This document shows positions 23,917 through 30,749 of a stretch of 34,229 nt of DNA, one piece after another. The position numbers and the translations under genes are program-made. Origin of the DNA: a virus; IMG/VR virus record IMGVR_UViG_3300042308_000040, positions 1 to 34,229 of that record; one strand, given 5' to 3'. Numbering within the stretch: the stretch's first letter is position 1; each line of letters begins with the position of its first letter. Under the pieces are notes generated by a model. That model ran no database searches, was not told where the DNA came from, and saw only the letters and a list, made by a program, of their open reading frames with translations.

Positions 23917-25926
23917 ATGGCAAACGCAACCGAATACGCTGAATGGCTTGTAAAAAACGAAGCCAAAAAAGGTACGCCTGAATTTGAAACGGTGGCAGAA
24001 GCATATCGTGAAGCCAAAGCTGAAGAAGGTATACAAGCTGGACAATACACCAGCGTTTTAGGTGAAACTAAAGATGCCAGCGTTCCTAGAAAATTAACGC
24101 AAAGCATGATGAAAGGCGTTACTGGTCTTGGAGATATATTTTTAGGCGCACCCGAAAATGTAAAAAGACTGTATCAATACGCTACTACGCCTGATATGCC
24201 TATACCAAGGGCGGCTTCACCCTCAAGAACATTTTTGACCGAAAAAAACATTATCACGCCCGAAGCTGAGTTTAAATCGCCAGTAGGTAGGGTAGCTGGG
24301 TTTACTACAGAATTAATGACTAGCGGTGGTTTAAACCCATTCTCTATGACCAAAGCGGTAGCAACAAAGCCGTTATTGCCCGCTAGTAGAGAAATAGGTA
24401 GCCAAGTAGGTCGCACCGCATTTCAGGGTGCTGTTGGTGGTTCAACTTCTGAATTATTAAACAGCATAGGAGTTGAAAGCCCTGTTGCTCAATTTTTAGC
24501 TACAGGTGGCGCAATGACTGCCGCTGGTTTGCCTGTTGGCGGTTTAAGATCAACCCCTGCCGACATTGTTAACCGTAATATAAAAGGTGTTACTCCTGAA
24601 CAATTACGCCTAGCTCAACAATTGCAAAAAAATTCTGTAAACATAGGAATGCCAATTACAGGTGCAGAAGCTATTGCACAAGTATCGGGTCAGCGTGGTT
24701 TAACAACGACTCAACGATTCTTAGAGCAAGCCGAGCCTAGCCAAGGCACTATGAATCAATTTATGGCTGGTAGACCTGCTGGCGTTCAACAGGGTTTTGG
24801 TAATCTAATGCAACAAGTTAGTCCTAATACTCCTACATCTGCTACTCCATTTAACTTACAGCAAGCAGGACAAAATGTTATTCGTGGTGCTGAATCGTCT
24901 GTTACAGGCAATGTTAGTCCATACTTTATGCAAGCTGGAAAACAAGCCGTACCAAATACAGATATTGCTGGCATGATGACAAACCCTAAGATTGCAGATG
25001 CGGTCGAACATGTACGATCTACAGGCACATATGGGGTTAAAAATGAACCTGCTAATTCAGTTAAAACATTAATAGCCGCTAAACAATATCTAGATGATCA
25101 ATACAGCAAACAAATGAACGCTGTAACGGGTGCTGAAAAAAATGCCGCAAGGGTCACTTATTCTGCTAATCGGCAATTAGATGATTATCTAAATACTGTT
25201 TCTCCTGATTACGCTAAAGGCAGTCAAAAATTTGAAGTAGCGCAAAAAACTCAAATGACCCCTTTAAAACAAGGAGTAATAGGTCAAATTGCAGAAGGTG
25301 CTACGGGCGCAGATGTCTTAATGCCACAAAAACCCGTATCTTTATACCCTGCCGACATTAAGCGCACGGCAGACCTGTTACGCAGAAAAGACCCTAACGC
25401 ATTACCTGAGTGGACACGCCAAAACTTAGAAGGTATTTTTAATGAAACTACCCAAAATTTAGCTACTGGTCAAAATCAATTTGGTGGCCCTAAATTTGCT
25501 GCTGCAATTGCTGGTAACAAACAACAGCGTGACAATTTGCGTACTTTGGTTACAGAAACAAGCGGTATGCAAGCATGGCAAGGTTTTGAAAGGTTTTTAG
25601 ATGTAGCGCAAGCACAAGGTCAGCGTATGCCAGCTAACTCCGCTACAGCGTTTAATGAAATGATTAAAGGCGAACTTGGTAGCGGAATTGTGTCTAAAGG
25701 TTTAACTGTATTTAAACCATCAAACATTGTAAATTGGGCTGAAAATGTACAACTTGGTCGCAATGCCGATATGTTAGCTAAAATGTTAACTGACCCTGAT
25801 TCAGTCAATAAATTGCAAGAACTTGCAAGAACTGGCCCAAGATCGGCTAAAGCACAAACATTGGTAAATTCAATTGCAGGCGGTTATATTGCACAAAAAC
25901 CTGAAATTACAGAGGAATCAAAATGA
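23917..25926 (+). CDS. Large putative internal (ejection) virion protein
   Basis: The 669-residue product opens with ATEYAEWLVKNEAKKGTPEF and ETVAEAYREAKAEE, a helical repeat phrase at the start of many podovirus ejection proteins. Residues about 45-180 contain weak hydrophobic helices that could enter a membrane (KGVTGLGDIFLGAPENV, VGGSTSELLNSIG). The remainder is helical with many Gln, Asn and Ala. No enzymatic peptidoglycan motif is visible, unlike T7 gp16. It would form, with the two genes before, the channel for DNA entry. It overlaps the fibre-anchor gene by 4 nt. Confidence 0.65.
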   Translation: MANATEYAEWLVKNEAKKGTPEFETVAEAYREAKAEEGIQAGQYTSVLGETKDASVPRKLTQSMMKGVTGLGDIFLGAPENVKRLYQYATTPDMPIPRAASPSRTFLTEKNIITPEAEFKSPVGRVAGFTTELMTSGGLNPFSMTKAVATKPLLPASREIGSQVGRTAFQGAVGGSTSELLNSIGVESPVAQFLATGGAMTAAGLPVGGLRSTPADIVNRNIKGVTPEQLRLAQQLQKNSVNIGMPITGAEAIAQVSGQRGLTTTQRFLEQAEPSQGTMNQFMAGRPAGVQQGFGNLMQQVSPNTPTSATPFNLQQAGQNVIRGAESSVTGNVSPYFMQAGKQAVPNTDIAGMMTNPKIADAVEHVRSTGTYGVKNEPANSVKTLIAAKQYLDDQYSKQMNAVTGAEKNAARVTYSANRQLDDYLNTVSPDYAKGSQKFEVAQKTQMTPLKQGVIGQIAEGATGADVLMPQKPVSLYPADIKRTADLLRRKDPNALPEWTRQNLEGIFNETTQNLATGQNQFGGPKFAAAIAGNKQQRDNLRTLVTETSGMQAWQGFERFLDVAQAQGQRMPANSATAFNEMIKGELGSGIVSKGLTVFKPSNIVNWAENVQLGRNADMLAKMLTDPDSVNKLQELARTGPRSAKAQTLVNSIAGGYIAQKPEITEESK

Positions 25927-26201
25927 GTAGAAACGGATCGGGAGTCTATTCACTCCCAGCAGGCAACCCAGTAGTAGCAGGCACAACAATTACATCAACA
26001 TGGTCAAATAACACATTAAATGATGTAGCTTCTGCTTTAACTGGTTCTTTAGCGGCAGACGGTCAAACCCCTGCAACGGGTAATCTTAATATGGCAAATA
26101 ATCGCATTATTGCGGTGTCTGACCCTATAAATTTACAAGACGCTGCAACTTATAATTTTTTACAAGCTGGCACTTATACAATCGATTGCGGTACATTCTA
26201 A
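25923..26201 (+). CDS. Isolated tail-fibre N-terminal anchor domain
   Basis: The 92-residue product is the well-known fibre anchor that starts MSRNGSGVYSLPAGNPVVAG and contains TWSNNTLNDVASALT and GNLNMANNRIIAVSDP. In other phages this unit is the front of a much longer spike or fibre that continues past the alpha-helical linker. Here the frame stops after TYTIDCGTF, and the next gene is a membrane protein. So the anchor exists alone, either as a docking adaptor for the large fibre proteins encoded at 8.9-12.0 kb, or as a remnant. An intact Shine-Dalgarno sequence (GAGGAATCAAA) and overlap with the gene before favour expression. Confidence 0.75.
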   Translation: MSRNGSGVYSLPAGNPVVAGTTITSTWSNNTLNDVASALTGSLAADGQTPATGNLNMANNRIIAVSDPINLQDAATYNFLQAGTYTIDCGTF

Positions 26202-26211
26202 GGTGGAATCT

Positions 26212-26442
26212 ATGGCATTCGAGATTGATCCAGTTAAATATGGGGTTCTATGGCAAAAAGTCGAAAATTACGAAGTTAAGTTCGATGAAATGTCAAAAAA
26301 GATCGACAAGATGGAAGCATCTGTTGAAGAACTTGTTGCAATGGCTAATCGCTCTAGGGGCGGTTTTTGGGTCGGAATGGGGTTTGTATCTGCTTTTAGT
26401 TCACTCGTAGGATTTATTGCACATTGGTTCAGTAAGGGTTAA
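26212..26442 (+). CDS. Putative holin-like small membrane protein
   Basis: The frame is open to a GTG at 26203, but GGTGGA is spaced for the ATG at 26212 and the product then starts MAFEIDPVKYGVLWQKVENY, the usual front of this phage family. A coiled coil (KFDEMSKKIDKMEASVEELV) is followed by NRSRGGFWVGMGFVSAFSSL and a hydrophobic helix ending HWFSKG, one membrane pass near the C-terminus. Position before a GTA-type holin and an endolysin suggests a holin, antiholin or pinholin-like role. The next gene begins 5 bases after the stop. Confidence 0.6.
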   Translation: MAFEIDPVKYGVLWQKVENYEVKFDEMSKKIDKMEASVEELVAMANRSRGGFWVGMGFVSAFSSLVGFIAHWFSKG

Positions 26443-26447
26443 TCAAT

Positions 26448-26900
26448 GTGTCAGATGATCTTGGGTTGTCAACAGGTGCAAAGGGCATTAGCGAGGGTAT
26501 AAAGACTGGTCGTGAAGCTGGTCGTGAGATTGGCAAGAACATTGAAGAAGTACAAAAGGAAGCAGTCGATGTAGCGAAAGAACGGGCAAACGCAAGAATC
26601 CGTGAACGCAGGGAAGCAGAGTTTAAGAAGGAACGGGCGATATTCAAAGCCCTTGAGGAGTATCGACACCGTAAACAAATTACGGATGAGGAGTACAAAT
26701 TAAGGGTGGAGTTTATTAAGAAGTTCGGTACTAAAGAGTGGGATAAGGTCATTCAGATAAAGACCGAAATTGAAAAGATAGAAAAGGCAGACAAAGACTA
26801 CTTTGATGCCGAGTTGTCAAAAGTAAGATGGGTGCAATTTTGGTGCTTTTTGGCGGCTGGTTGGATTGCTTATTTTATTGTATGGGGTGGTAAAAAATGA
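26448..26900 (+). CDS. Coiled-coil protein with C-terminal membrane anchor
   Basis: The 150-residue product starts at GTG and is a charged coil (EAGREIGKNIEEVQKEAVDV) followed by an EFKKERAIFKALEEYRHRK segment and a single hydrophobic helix near the end (VQFWCFLAAGWIAYFIVWGG) with a short basic tail. This orientation (C-terminal anchor) is unlike a normal i-spanin, which is anchored at its N-terminus. It lies between two membrane proteins of the lysis cassette and overlaps the next gene by 4 nt. A spanin-replacing or holin-regulating role is possible but unproven. Confidence 0.6.
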   Translation: MSDDLGLSTGAKGISEGIKTGREAGREIGKNIEEVQKEAVDVAKERANARIRERREAEFKKERAIFKALEEYRHRKQITDEEYKLRVEFIKKFGTKEWDKVIQIKTEIEKIEKADKDYFDAELSKVRWVQFWCFLAAGWIAYFIVWGGKK

Positions 26901-27307
26901 TTCCATTAATGGCATTAGTCGATGTTGGGATGAAAGTCCTAGACAAGTTTATTCCTGACCCTGAAGCCAAAGCCAAGGCTCAAAAAGAACTCTTACAGAT
27001 GCAACAAGAGGGCAGGTTAGCTGAACTACAAGCTGACAATATCGAAGCTCAAGAACTTACTAAACGCCAAGAAGCGGATATGGGTAGTGACTCATGGCTA
27101 TCTAAAAACATCCGCCCAATGACCTTAATCTTTATTCTTGGTGGGTATTTTGTTTTTGCCATGATGAGTGCCTTTGGAAACAACGCTAATGAAAAATATG
27201 TAGAGTTGTTAGGCCAATGGGGGATGCTGGTTATGTCATTCTATTTTGGCGGGCGTACGCTCGAGAAGATCATGGATATGAAGGCTAAGAATGAACCTAA
27301 GTCCTAA
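26897..27307 (+). CDS. Holin, GTA_holin_3TM type
   Basis: Holins form lethal holes in the inner membrane at a set time. The 136-residue product has the family's opening (VLDKFIPDPEAKAKAQKELL), a Gln/Glu helix, and membrane segments at about 73-92 (PMTLIFILGGYFVFAMMSAF) and 103-121 (LLGQWGMLVMSFYFGGRTL), with a basic tail. A further amphipathic N-terminal segment may be the third pass that gives the family its name. It overlaps the membrane protein before it by 4 nt and the endolysin by 17 nt, a compact lysis operon. Confidence 0.8.
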   Translation: MIPLMALVDVGMKVLDKFIPDPEAKAKAQKELLQMQQEGRLAELQADNIEAQELTKRQEADMGSDSWLSKNIRPMTLIFILGGYFVFAMMSAFGNNANEKYVELLGQWGMLVMSFYFGGRTLEKIMDMKAKNEPKS

Positions 27308-27716
27308 CTTCACCCTAGACGAACTGACCCACACGGATCACAGGCAGTTTGATAACACGCCTAACGCCTCAGAGATGGCTAACCTTGTGCGCCTAGCTGG
27401 GTTCTTAGAGGAAGTTAAGACCGTCTTAGGTGGCAAGCCCGTGATGATTAACTCAGCCTTTCGTTGCAAAGAAGTCAATGACGCTGTAGGATCAAAGGAC
27501 ACTAGCCAGCATCGGATTGGTTGTGCCGCAGATATTCGAGTACCTAGCATGACCCCCGATGAAGTCGTTAAGGCTGTGATTGGATCGGGGATAGGCTATG
27601 ACCAAATTATTCGAGAATTTGACCGTTGGACACATATTAGTGTGCCTAGTGTTGCTGGCGATAGTCCTCGCAGGCAAGCACTAATTATCGATAAACAGGG
27701 TACTAGACCGTACTAG
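27291..27716 (+). CDS. Endolysin, M15-family peptidase
   Basis: This 141-residue enzyme should cut peptide crosslinks in peptidoglycan. Motifs of the M15 (D-Ala-D-Ala carboxypeptidase, VanY-like) family are all present: NSAFRCKEVN (54-63), the zinc ligands H74 in TSQHRIG and D81 in AADIR, and H115 in RWTHISVP. There is no signal peptide, so release needs the holin encoded just before. The stop codon lies in CTAG at 27713-27716, on which the leftward gene also ends, so the two operons meet tail to tail without a terminator. Confidence 0.92.
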   Translation: MNLSPNFTLDELTHTDHRQFDNTPNASEMANLVRLAGFLEEVKTVLGGKPVMINSAFRCKEVNDAVGSKDTSQHRIGCAADIRVPSMTPDEVVKAVIGSGIGYDQIIREFDRWTHISVPSVAGDSPRRQALIIDKQGTRPY

Positions 27717-28144
27717 AACAGGTCTGTTAGGTCTACGACCTTCCACAAGTTTTTGGGAACATCGTAGAAGTATTCGTCACGGGCTACCGCTTTGTTCGGT
27801 ACTTCAACTAACGGGCAATCTTTAATCTTGTTGGCCCTAATCCAGTAAGCATGGGTTAAGGGGCGATTAACCACATACATCGTGGTTCTAGGGTGGTTAA
27901 ACAGCTTATCCTTGCGCTGGGCGATATGGATCGTTTCAAACGGGCAAAACTCCCAATCCCTAACCTCTACCTCGGCATACCCTAAAAACTCCCCTTTCAG
28001 GCTTAATACGAGGTCTACAGCGTACTTATCGGGGTTAGGTAAGGCATCTATATACCAAAGGTTATTGAGCCACCTAGCAACCGCATCACGGGCAGGTGGG
28101 TCACAAGCATCGTGCAGGGCTTGGTCAAACTTCTTATATTGCAT
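27713..28144 (-). CDS. PD-(D/E)XK-like nuclease-fold protein (tentative)
   Basis: The frame extends to a GTG-type start upstream at 28210, but the ATG at 28144 overlaps the end of the gene before (ATGCAATATAA) and gives a normal coupled start. The 143-residue product has VDLVLSLKGEFLGYAEVEVR (43-62) in which D44 and E58-x-E60 could be the metal-binding acids of a PD-(D/E)XK fold, then WEFCPFETIHIAQRKDKLF, a pattern in small phage proteins often called nuclease-like. The usual lysine is replaced by Glu or Arg, so activity is doubtful. It is last in the leftward operon. Confidence 0.6.
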   Translation of the reverse strand: MQYKKFDQALHDACDPPARDAVARWLNNLWYIDALPNPDKYAVDLVLSLKGEFLGYAEVEVRDWEFCPFETIHIAQRKDKLFNHPRTTMYVVNRPLTHAYWIRANKIKDCPLVEVPNKAVARDEYFYDVPKNLWKVVDLTDLF

Positions 28145-28376
28145 AGCCGTGCATGAGGTAGTTAGTACCAAAGAACAGCACGCAAAATAGGACTGCCGCC
28201 AAACCACCAAGCAAGAACATACGGATAGACTCGATACGCTCCTTCTTCTTCTCTGAGGCCCGTAAAGCGTTGTACGCCTCTAGGTCACCCCAGCCTTTAT
28301 CAAGCATCCTTTGGCGGTCAGTAAACTTACGTTGGGCCTCATAAAATAACTCTGCATCTCGTTCGCTTTTTAACAC
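28134..28376 (-). CDS. Small protein with C-terminal membrane segment
   Basis: GTG start with AGGAG five bases upstream. The 80-residue product has a charged helical N-terminal half (RDAELFYEAQRKFTDRQRML, then LRASEKKKERIESIR) and one strong membrane helix (MFLLGGLAAVLFCVLFFGTN) followed by a short periplasmic tail. It overlaps the following gene by 11 nt and follows a lipoprotein gene by 8 bases. A role with the lipoprotein in the cell envelope is possible; function unknown. Confidence 0.65.
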   Translation of the reverse strand: MLKSERDAELFYEAQRKFTDRQRMLDKGWGDLEAYNALRASEKKKERIESIRMFLLGGLAAVLFCVLFFGTNYLMHGYAI

Positions 28377-28384
28377 GATGACTC

Positions 28385-28636
28385 CTAGTGAAATATCTTA
28401 TAACGGGGGTTACAGGTCACTTCTACGGGTACATCAGACATAACCCCGTTGATCCTGCGCTTTGCCGTGATGACTACGGGGCGTGTACCAGCATCCTCAC
28501 ACTCTGTAATGCCCAGTATGACTTGGGCACGGCTCATGTGAAACGCCTGTTTGTCAGTTTCTAAGCTGACATTGGGTGGGGAATAAGAACTACAGGCGGT
28601 AAGACTTAGCAGGCTTAGCAATAAAATAGACTTCAT
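28385..28636 (-). CDS. Small phage lipoprotein
   Basis: The product starts MKSILLLSLLSLTACSS: a short signal peptide ending in a lipobox LTAC with the lipidated Cys15. The mature protein of about 68 residues has two further cysteines (C46, C75) that could form one disulphide and a beta-type body (TRPVVITAKRRINGVMSD). It is made on the strand opposite the lysis genes, so it is less likely to be an o-spanin; superinfection exclusion or receptor masking are typical roles for phage lipoproteins. AGAAAGG precedes the ATG. Confidence 0.75.
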   Translation of the reverse strand: MKSILLLSLLSLTACSSYSPPNVSLETDKQAFHMSRAQVILGITECEDAGTRPVVITAKRRINGVMSDVPVEVTCNPRYKIFH

Positions 28637-28648
28637 AAAAACCTTTCT

Positions 28649-28662
28649 GCCCCCGAAGGGGC
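28649..28662 (-). other. UUCG-capped hairpin between leftward genes
   Basis: In the leftward RNA, GCCCC-UUCG-GGGGC forms a 5-bp stem with the very stable UUCG tetraloop, 12 bases before the lipoprotein ATG. The bases after it (AGAAAGGTTTTT) include the ribosome-binding site. It may act as a message stabiliser, partial terminator or ribosome-access control. Confidence 0.6.
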
Positions 28663-28667
28663 GTTGA

Positions 28668-28946
28668 TTAACGGGCTGTAACTTTAAGGGTAATAACTGC
28701 GGTGGTTTTGGTGTGTTTCTCGATTAACTCGGCAGGTACATTGGCTTCTGCGTATACAGCCTTGTTATCTACTGTCTTGCGCTGGGATAGGGTCACACAG
28801 GCTTTATAAAGGTTGCCCTCGATGTGTCCTTCTTCTTGCTTGAGTTCGGTCTTGAGTGCTTCTGCTTGGGCTTCTAGGTCAGCGATTTGAGCCAAGAGCA
28901 TACCGAGTTGGTCAACTTTGGTAATTTGTAGGTCTAATACTTGCAT
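28668..28946 (-). CDS. Leftward early protein, 92 residues, coiled coil plus small domain
   Basis: First gene after the leftward control region. The product starts with a coiled coil (LGMLLAQIADLEAQAEALKT) and continues with a small domain in which YKACVTLSQRKTVDNKAVYA and KHTKTTAVITLKV stand out; similar sequences are common in phages next to replication genes, function unknown. AAGGAG lies 7 bases before the ATG. Expression is presumably controlled by the promoter and operator at 28987-29039. Confidence 0.65.
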   Translation of the reverse strand: MQVLDLQITKVDQLGMLLAQIADLEAQAEALKTELKQEEGHIEGNLYKACVTLSQRKTVDNKAVYAEANVPAELIEKHTKTTAVITLKVTAR

Positions 28947-28965
28947 TTGATTCTCCTTATCTATC

Positions 28966-28982
28966 TCACTCGAATTGAGTAA
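28966..28982 (-). promoter_or_regulatory. Leader hairpin of the leftward unit
   Basis: In the leftward RNA, UUACUC and GAGUGA (loop AAUUC) form a 6-bp stem with one U-G pair just after the predicted transcription start, followed by GATAG. The rightward early leader has the same hairpin with C-G at the U-G position, so the pairing is conserved while the base changed. Confidence 0.6.
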
Positions 28983-28986
28983 GACA

Positions 28987-29016
28987 ATTATAAGTTAAGT
29001 AATCTTAATAATGCAA
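28987..29016 (-). promoter_or_regulatory. Leftward promoter with perfect -10
   Basis: Read leftward, -10 is a perfect TATAAT (28992-28987) and -35 is TTGCAT (29016-29011), 18 bp apart. The -35 is weak (3 of 6), suggesting help from an activator. The spacer holds the palindrome at 28995-29008. It would drive the genes from 28946 down to 27713. Confidence 0.65.
28995..29008. promoter_or_regulatory. Operator-like palindrome in the leftward promoter
   Basis: TTAAG-TAAT-CTTAA is a perfect 10-position dyad between -35 and -10. A second perfect copy with a different centre is in the rightward promoter at 32523-32536. A repressor bound here would block polymerase. Confidence 0.6.
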
Positions 29017-29018
29017 GA

Positions 29019-29039
29019 TATTTTATAGGGATATACCCT
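29019..29039 (+). repeat. 21-bp control element, leftward copy
   Basis: These 21 bases, with the dyad core AGGGATATACCCT at 29027-29039, are identical in inverted orientation to 32489-32509. The match continues with one mismatch to 24 bp. It sits just upstream of the -35 of the leftward promoter, the position of an activator or antitermination-loading site. The remaining stretch up to 29211 holds no gene that I can support. Confidence 0.75.
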
Positions 29040-29211
29040 TAGAAAACAGGGCAATATTTGGCAGTTACGATCAATAGGGCAGAAAGCCGCAAAACTCCCT
29101 AATTACTGCATCCTATTTTGACGGCTTAACGCCCTTAAAAAGTGGGGTACTTGCGGGCCTAGATATGTGAAGCCAAATCCGCTTTCCCCCGTTCCCGTGA
29201 AGGAACTTTAA

Positions 29212-29955
29212 TTATAAGCCGTTCTTTATTTGATAAACCCGCAGTAGATGCTCAAAGCACTCCCAGCCCTTTTGAAGCCGATCCTGCTCAATTTCTATCA
29301 ATTTGACCTGATCGGTCGTACCGTTGACAAAGACGATAGCGCACCTAGCCGTTGGTACTCCTAGACCCTCTCGGTAAGCGGCTAACTGCATCTCATGCTC
29401 AAAGTACACATCCACCTTATCTAAGTCGGTATCTTTAGTCTTAAAATCGACTATAAAGCCCGCCCTAGCCATTAAATCACATTTACCACCATACCCTAAC
29501 GGATGGGCAAAAGACTTCTCTGAGAGCCATAGCTGGCTTCCAAAGGCATTCTCTAGGGTTTCTATGATGGTATTAATGTAAGGTGGCTTTTCAGGCATAT
29601 AGACCCCCTCAAACCAGCTTTGAATGATGGCGTGGATCGCAGTACCTCGTTCTGCCGCTTCTCGACCCTGCGCTTTACTATCCTGCATCACCCTAGCTAA
29701 CCAGTCTGATTCGGGTTCGTCAGGCAGTCTAGGCAGGGTTAAGGCCGCTAAGAGGACTTGTTGCTGTTTCCATGTATCAAGCCCTGCTTTCGATAGCATT
29801 CCGTTAATTGTTGTAACACTTGGCAGAAGTCCGAGCTTCCGTGCGTCACGGAGCGTTGTTGCCCGTTCCCCAGTTTTGCCGATGGTTGTGTAGGCTGGAG
29901 TGCCATCTTTCTTATACCAGTGACCTGATTCACTTAGTTTCTCCTTAACTATCAT
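29212..29955 (-). CDS. PD-(D/E)XK exonuclease, RecB/Cas4-like
   Basis: The 247-residue protein has the conserved order of phage RecB-type exonucleases: ERGTAIHAIIQSWFEG with H108, then YGGKCDLMARAGFIVDFKTK in which D160, D170 and K172 are the catalytic metal-binding residues, and HEMQLAAYREGLG (187-199), the motif that follows the active site. Such enzymes digest DNA ends and supply single strands for recombination; an SSB-like gene lies just upstream in the same operon. There is no four-cysteine iron-sulphur cluster, so it is not a standard Cas4. AAAGG precedes the ATG at 29955. Confidence 0.88.
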   Translation of the reverse strand: MIVKEKLSESGHWYKKDGTPAYTTIGKTGERATTLRDARKLGLLPSVTTINGMLSKAGLDTWKQQQVLLAALTLPRLPDEPESDWLARVMQDSKAQGREAAERGTAIHAIIQSWFEGVYMPEKPPYINTIIETLENAFGSQLWLSEKSFAHPLGYGGKCDLMARAGFIVDFKTKDTDLDKVDVYFEHEMQLAAYREGLGVPTARCAIVFVNGTTDQVKLIEIEQDRLQKGWECFEHLLRVYQIKNGL

Positions 29956-29973
29956 TTTTTACCTTTATTGGTA

Positions 29974-29997
29974 GGGGCTAACTGCGCCCCTTTTTTT
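29974..29997 (+). terminator. Rightward rho-independent terminator inside the leftward operon
   Basis: GGGGC (29974-29978) pairs with GCCCC (29986-29990), loop TAACTGC, followed by seven T. The T-run exists only in the rightward direction, although every neighbouring gene is leftward; read leftward it has no T-tract. The first rightward terminator I can see after the endolysin gene, it may end late transcripts that read through from 27716. Confidence 0.8.
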
Positions 29998-30124
29998 ATC
30001 TACAAATAGTTACCCATTGGCAACCGCCACCACCGCAAACATACTGTTGCCAGCAATTAGCTTGTTGGGCTACTGCAAAACCAACTACAAAAGATGCTGC
30101 AAGAATTACAAGTGCTTTTTTCAT
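29996..30124 (-). CDS. Secreted Cys-rich micropeptide, 42 residues
   Basis: AAGGAG is well spaced before the ATG. The product begins with a clear signal peptide (MKKALVILAASFVVGFAVAQ, likely cut after AVA) and the mature peptide of about 22 residues contains four cysteines and a glycine run (NCWQQYVCGGGGCQWVTICR). Two disulphides are plausible, so a small stable periplasmic peptide would result. Its stop overlaps the T-run of the rightward terminator. It lies between the SSB-like and exonuclease genes. No family recognised; an envelope-acting role such as exclusion of other phages is speculation. Confidence 0.75.
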   Translation of the reverse strand: MKKALVILAASFVVGFAVAQQANCWQQYVCGGGGCQWVTICR

Positions 30125-30134
30125 GGTTTTCTCC

Positions 30135-30749
30135 TTAAAATGGAATATCACTTAAATCATCATCTTGAATCTTAGGCGCATTTTTTTCACGCTCTTGTTG
30201 CCCACGCCACTCACTACTTTCCGCTATCTTTTCCTTATAGTACTTAGGTAGCGCATCGTATTCTTCCTGCTTAAAACTTTGTAGCCAAAAGATTTTGGTG
30301 GGGTTGATGCCTTCAGGCTGGGCGTTACGCAAGGCAGACGGCACAGGGCTAATACCTGAGATATTAGCGTACTTACCATCCTCAGAGTGCGTAATATTGA
30401 CCATGCAAAACTTACCCAAAAGGTTCTTGAGGTCAAAGTTTTTACGATCCTCGGTAGTCATTTTTTTATTCGACCACGCCTCTAAGTCTTGGCGCAAACG
30501 GGCCTGATCCCCAAGGCTAACGGTATACCGCTTAGATACGATTAACGGCTTGCCATCGTCTGTCTGCAAAGGTAGCCCTGCATCATCATCCCCGTGCAAC
30601 TCCCAAGTCAACACAACTTTGTGCATGATCTTGGTTTCTCCAGCCCACTCGGTAGCTTGGTGACCTAAGTCAATGACAGAGTAAAGCCTTGCCATATGCA
30701 AGCCAGCAGGGGCAATTCTAAAATCTTTTTGAGTATCAGAAATAATCAT
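30135..30749 (-). CDS. Single-stranded DNA-binding-like protein
   Basis: The 204-residue product has a beta-rich body (AGLHMARLYSVIDLGHQATE, ETKIMHKVVLTWELHG) like the OB-type fold of phage SSB proteins, with LLGKFCMVNITHSEDGKYAN as a further strand pair. It ends in an acidic tail DDDLSDIPF, the hallmark used by SSB to recruit repair and replication partners. It overlaps the ParB-like gene by 4 nt and precedes the secreted peptide and exonuclease genes. Fold assignment rests on the tail and strand pattern rather than a full-family match. Confidence 0.75.
   Translation of the reverse strand: MIISDTQKDFRIAPAGLHMARLYSVIDLGHQATEWAGETKIMHKVVLTWELHGDDDAGLPLQTDDGKPLIVSKRYTVSLGDQARLRQDLEAWSNKKMTTEDRKNFDLKNLLGKFCMVNITHSEDGKYANISGISPVPSALRNAQPEGINPTKIFWLQSFKQEEYDALPKYYKEKIAESSEWRGQQEREKNAPKIQDDDLSDIPF

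Noticed and set aside
28145-28210. Upstream extension of the leftward nuclease-like gene to 28210
   Set aside because: The extension (VVWRQSYFACCSLVL...) lies over the membrane-helix codons of the gene before and looks like a shadow; the coupled ATG at 28144 is better.
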